From assembly GCF_016654015.1 (NCBI RefSeq), contig NZ_JAEPWM010000012.1, positions 96,784 through 160,783 of the forward strand: a DNA stretch of 64,000 nt. The letters run 5' to 3'. A model generated the notes under the pieces. It did no database searches. It was not told the origin of the DNA and was given only the letters and a program-made list of their open reading frames with translations. A program made the translations under genes and the position numbers. This document shows, one piece after another, positions 63,901 through 64,000 of the stretch; the stretch's first letter is position 1, and the number at the start of each line of letters is the position of its first letter. The DNA is from Ramlibacter ginsenosidimutans. Its GTDB lineage: Bacteria; Pseudomonadota; Gammaproteobacteria; Burkholderiales; Burkholderiaceae_C.

Positions 63901-64000
63901 TGTTCATCCGTCCCTGATTTGGGAAGCTGTGGTTACCAAGCCCAGCCAACCATCTCGGGAGAGGACGGATGAACAGACCCAAGAATGCAGCATTGACTCC
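63901..64000 (+). mobile_element. Left end of an insertion sequence (probably IS481 family), cut by window
   Basis: Starts TGTTCATCCGTCC (63901-63913); IS481-family ends usually begin TGT. The same 13 bp recurs inverted at 63963-63975, overlapping the start of the transposase ORF. The right end and target duplication are beyond the window, so family and boundary are provisional. Confidence 0.55.
63969..64000 (+). CDS. Transposase start, IS481-family-like (partial)
   Basis: Only the first ten codons are in the window: MNRPKNAALT, preceded by GAGAGGA. The MNxxKNAxLTP beginning is typical of IS481-family transposases, integrase-fold DDE enzymes; the call rests on this pattern and on the TGT-type end 68 bp upstream. 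The start codon lies inside a 13-bp inverted repeat that could hide it in read-through transcripts. Confidence 0.5.
   Translation, partial: MNRPKNAALT

Overview
The window looks like chromosome from a high-GC betaproteobacterium of the order Burkholderiales, most likely family Comamonadaceae (Ramlibacter/Variovorax-like). This is inferred from the rpsP-rimM-trmD-rplS operon, two Bug-type solute-binding proteins, paired DUF1631 proteins around ettA, a CobD/CbiB-family protein, TrxC, and the GC-saturated third codon positions. No tRNA, rRNA, CRISPR array or prophage was found. Most of the window is ordinary, densely packed chromosome with many 1-8 bp gene overlaps.

Layout. 1-7.9 kb: two CUT1-type carbohydrate ABC transporters facing each other, one on the + strand (cut at the window edge, ending with a GntR/FadR-type regulator) and one complete on the - strand. 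8.2-9.7 kb: a transglutaminase-fold protein that appears to lack its catalytic Cys and His, and a Rossmann-fold epimerase-like protein. 9.71-9.99 kb: a 276-bp element built of nested perfect inverted repeats, directly 3' of an RhlE-type RNA helicase. 12-18 kb: DUF1631, ettA, DUF1631. 18-25 kb: OsmC, a GIY-YIG-like protein, a transglycosylase-like protein, a TAXI binding protein coupled to a P1 peptidase, glucan phosphorylase, a Csp3-like copper-storage protein and a DUF883 protein. 25-31 kb: an acyl-CoA ligase and a coupled KaiC-like ATPase / hybrid histidine kinase pair. 31-36.8 kb: an SDR-DoxX fusion, membrane proteins, a TrxR-like flavoprotein, a Kv-type channel, an LLM oxidoreductase and a lone receiver protein. 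36.8-41.1 kb: a MetE-core methyltransferase, two Bug proteins, and a small uncharacterised ORF whose start abuts a perfect LexA-type box (CTGT-N8-ACAG).

41.4-47.6 kb: ergothioneine genes egtB-egtD with a DUF427 gene, hemerythrin, a 2OG-Fe dioxygenase, a frameshifted SDR gene, a pseudouridine synthase and a DUF486 protein. 47.7-49.4 kb: a DUF47 regulator with a Pit phosphate transporter. 50.4-54.4 kb: the S16/RimM/TrmD/L19 operon with visible -10 boxes and a terminator, then a NUDIX hydrolase and CobD/CbiB. 54.8-58.5 kb: trxC, rsgA, pterin dehydratase, an M48 protease and orn. 58.5-63.8 kb: a second RhlE-like helicase with a structured leader, a hybrid histidine kinase and a Bcr/CflA pump. The last 100 bp is the left end of an insertion sequence, probably IS481 family.

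Three families of short repeats sit between genes. The most prominent is a roughly 70-125 bp inverted repeat made of ACGCAGAGG units, present at eight places (25.3, 41.2, 43.9, 45.4, 45.5, 46.5, 54.5 and 54.7 kb). The observations most worth following up are the nested palindromic element at 9.7 kb, the LexA-box ORF at 40.2-40.5 kb, the DUF1631-ettA-DUF1631 arrangement, the KaiC/kinase pair and the active-site-less transglutaminase homologue.
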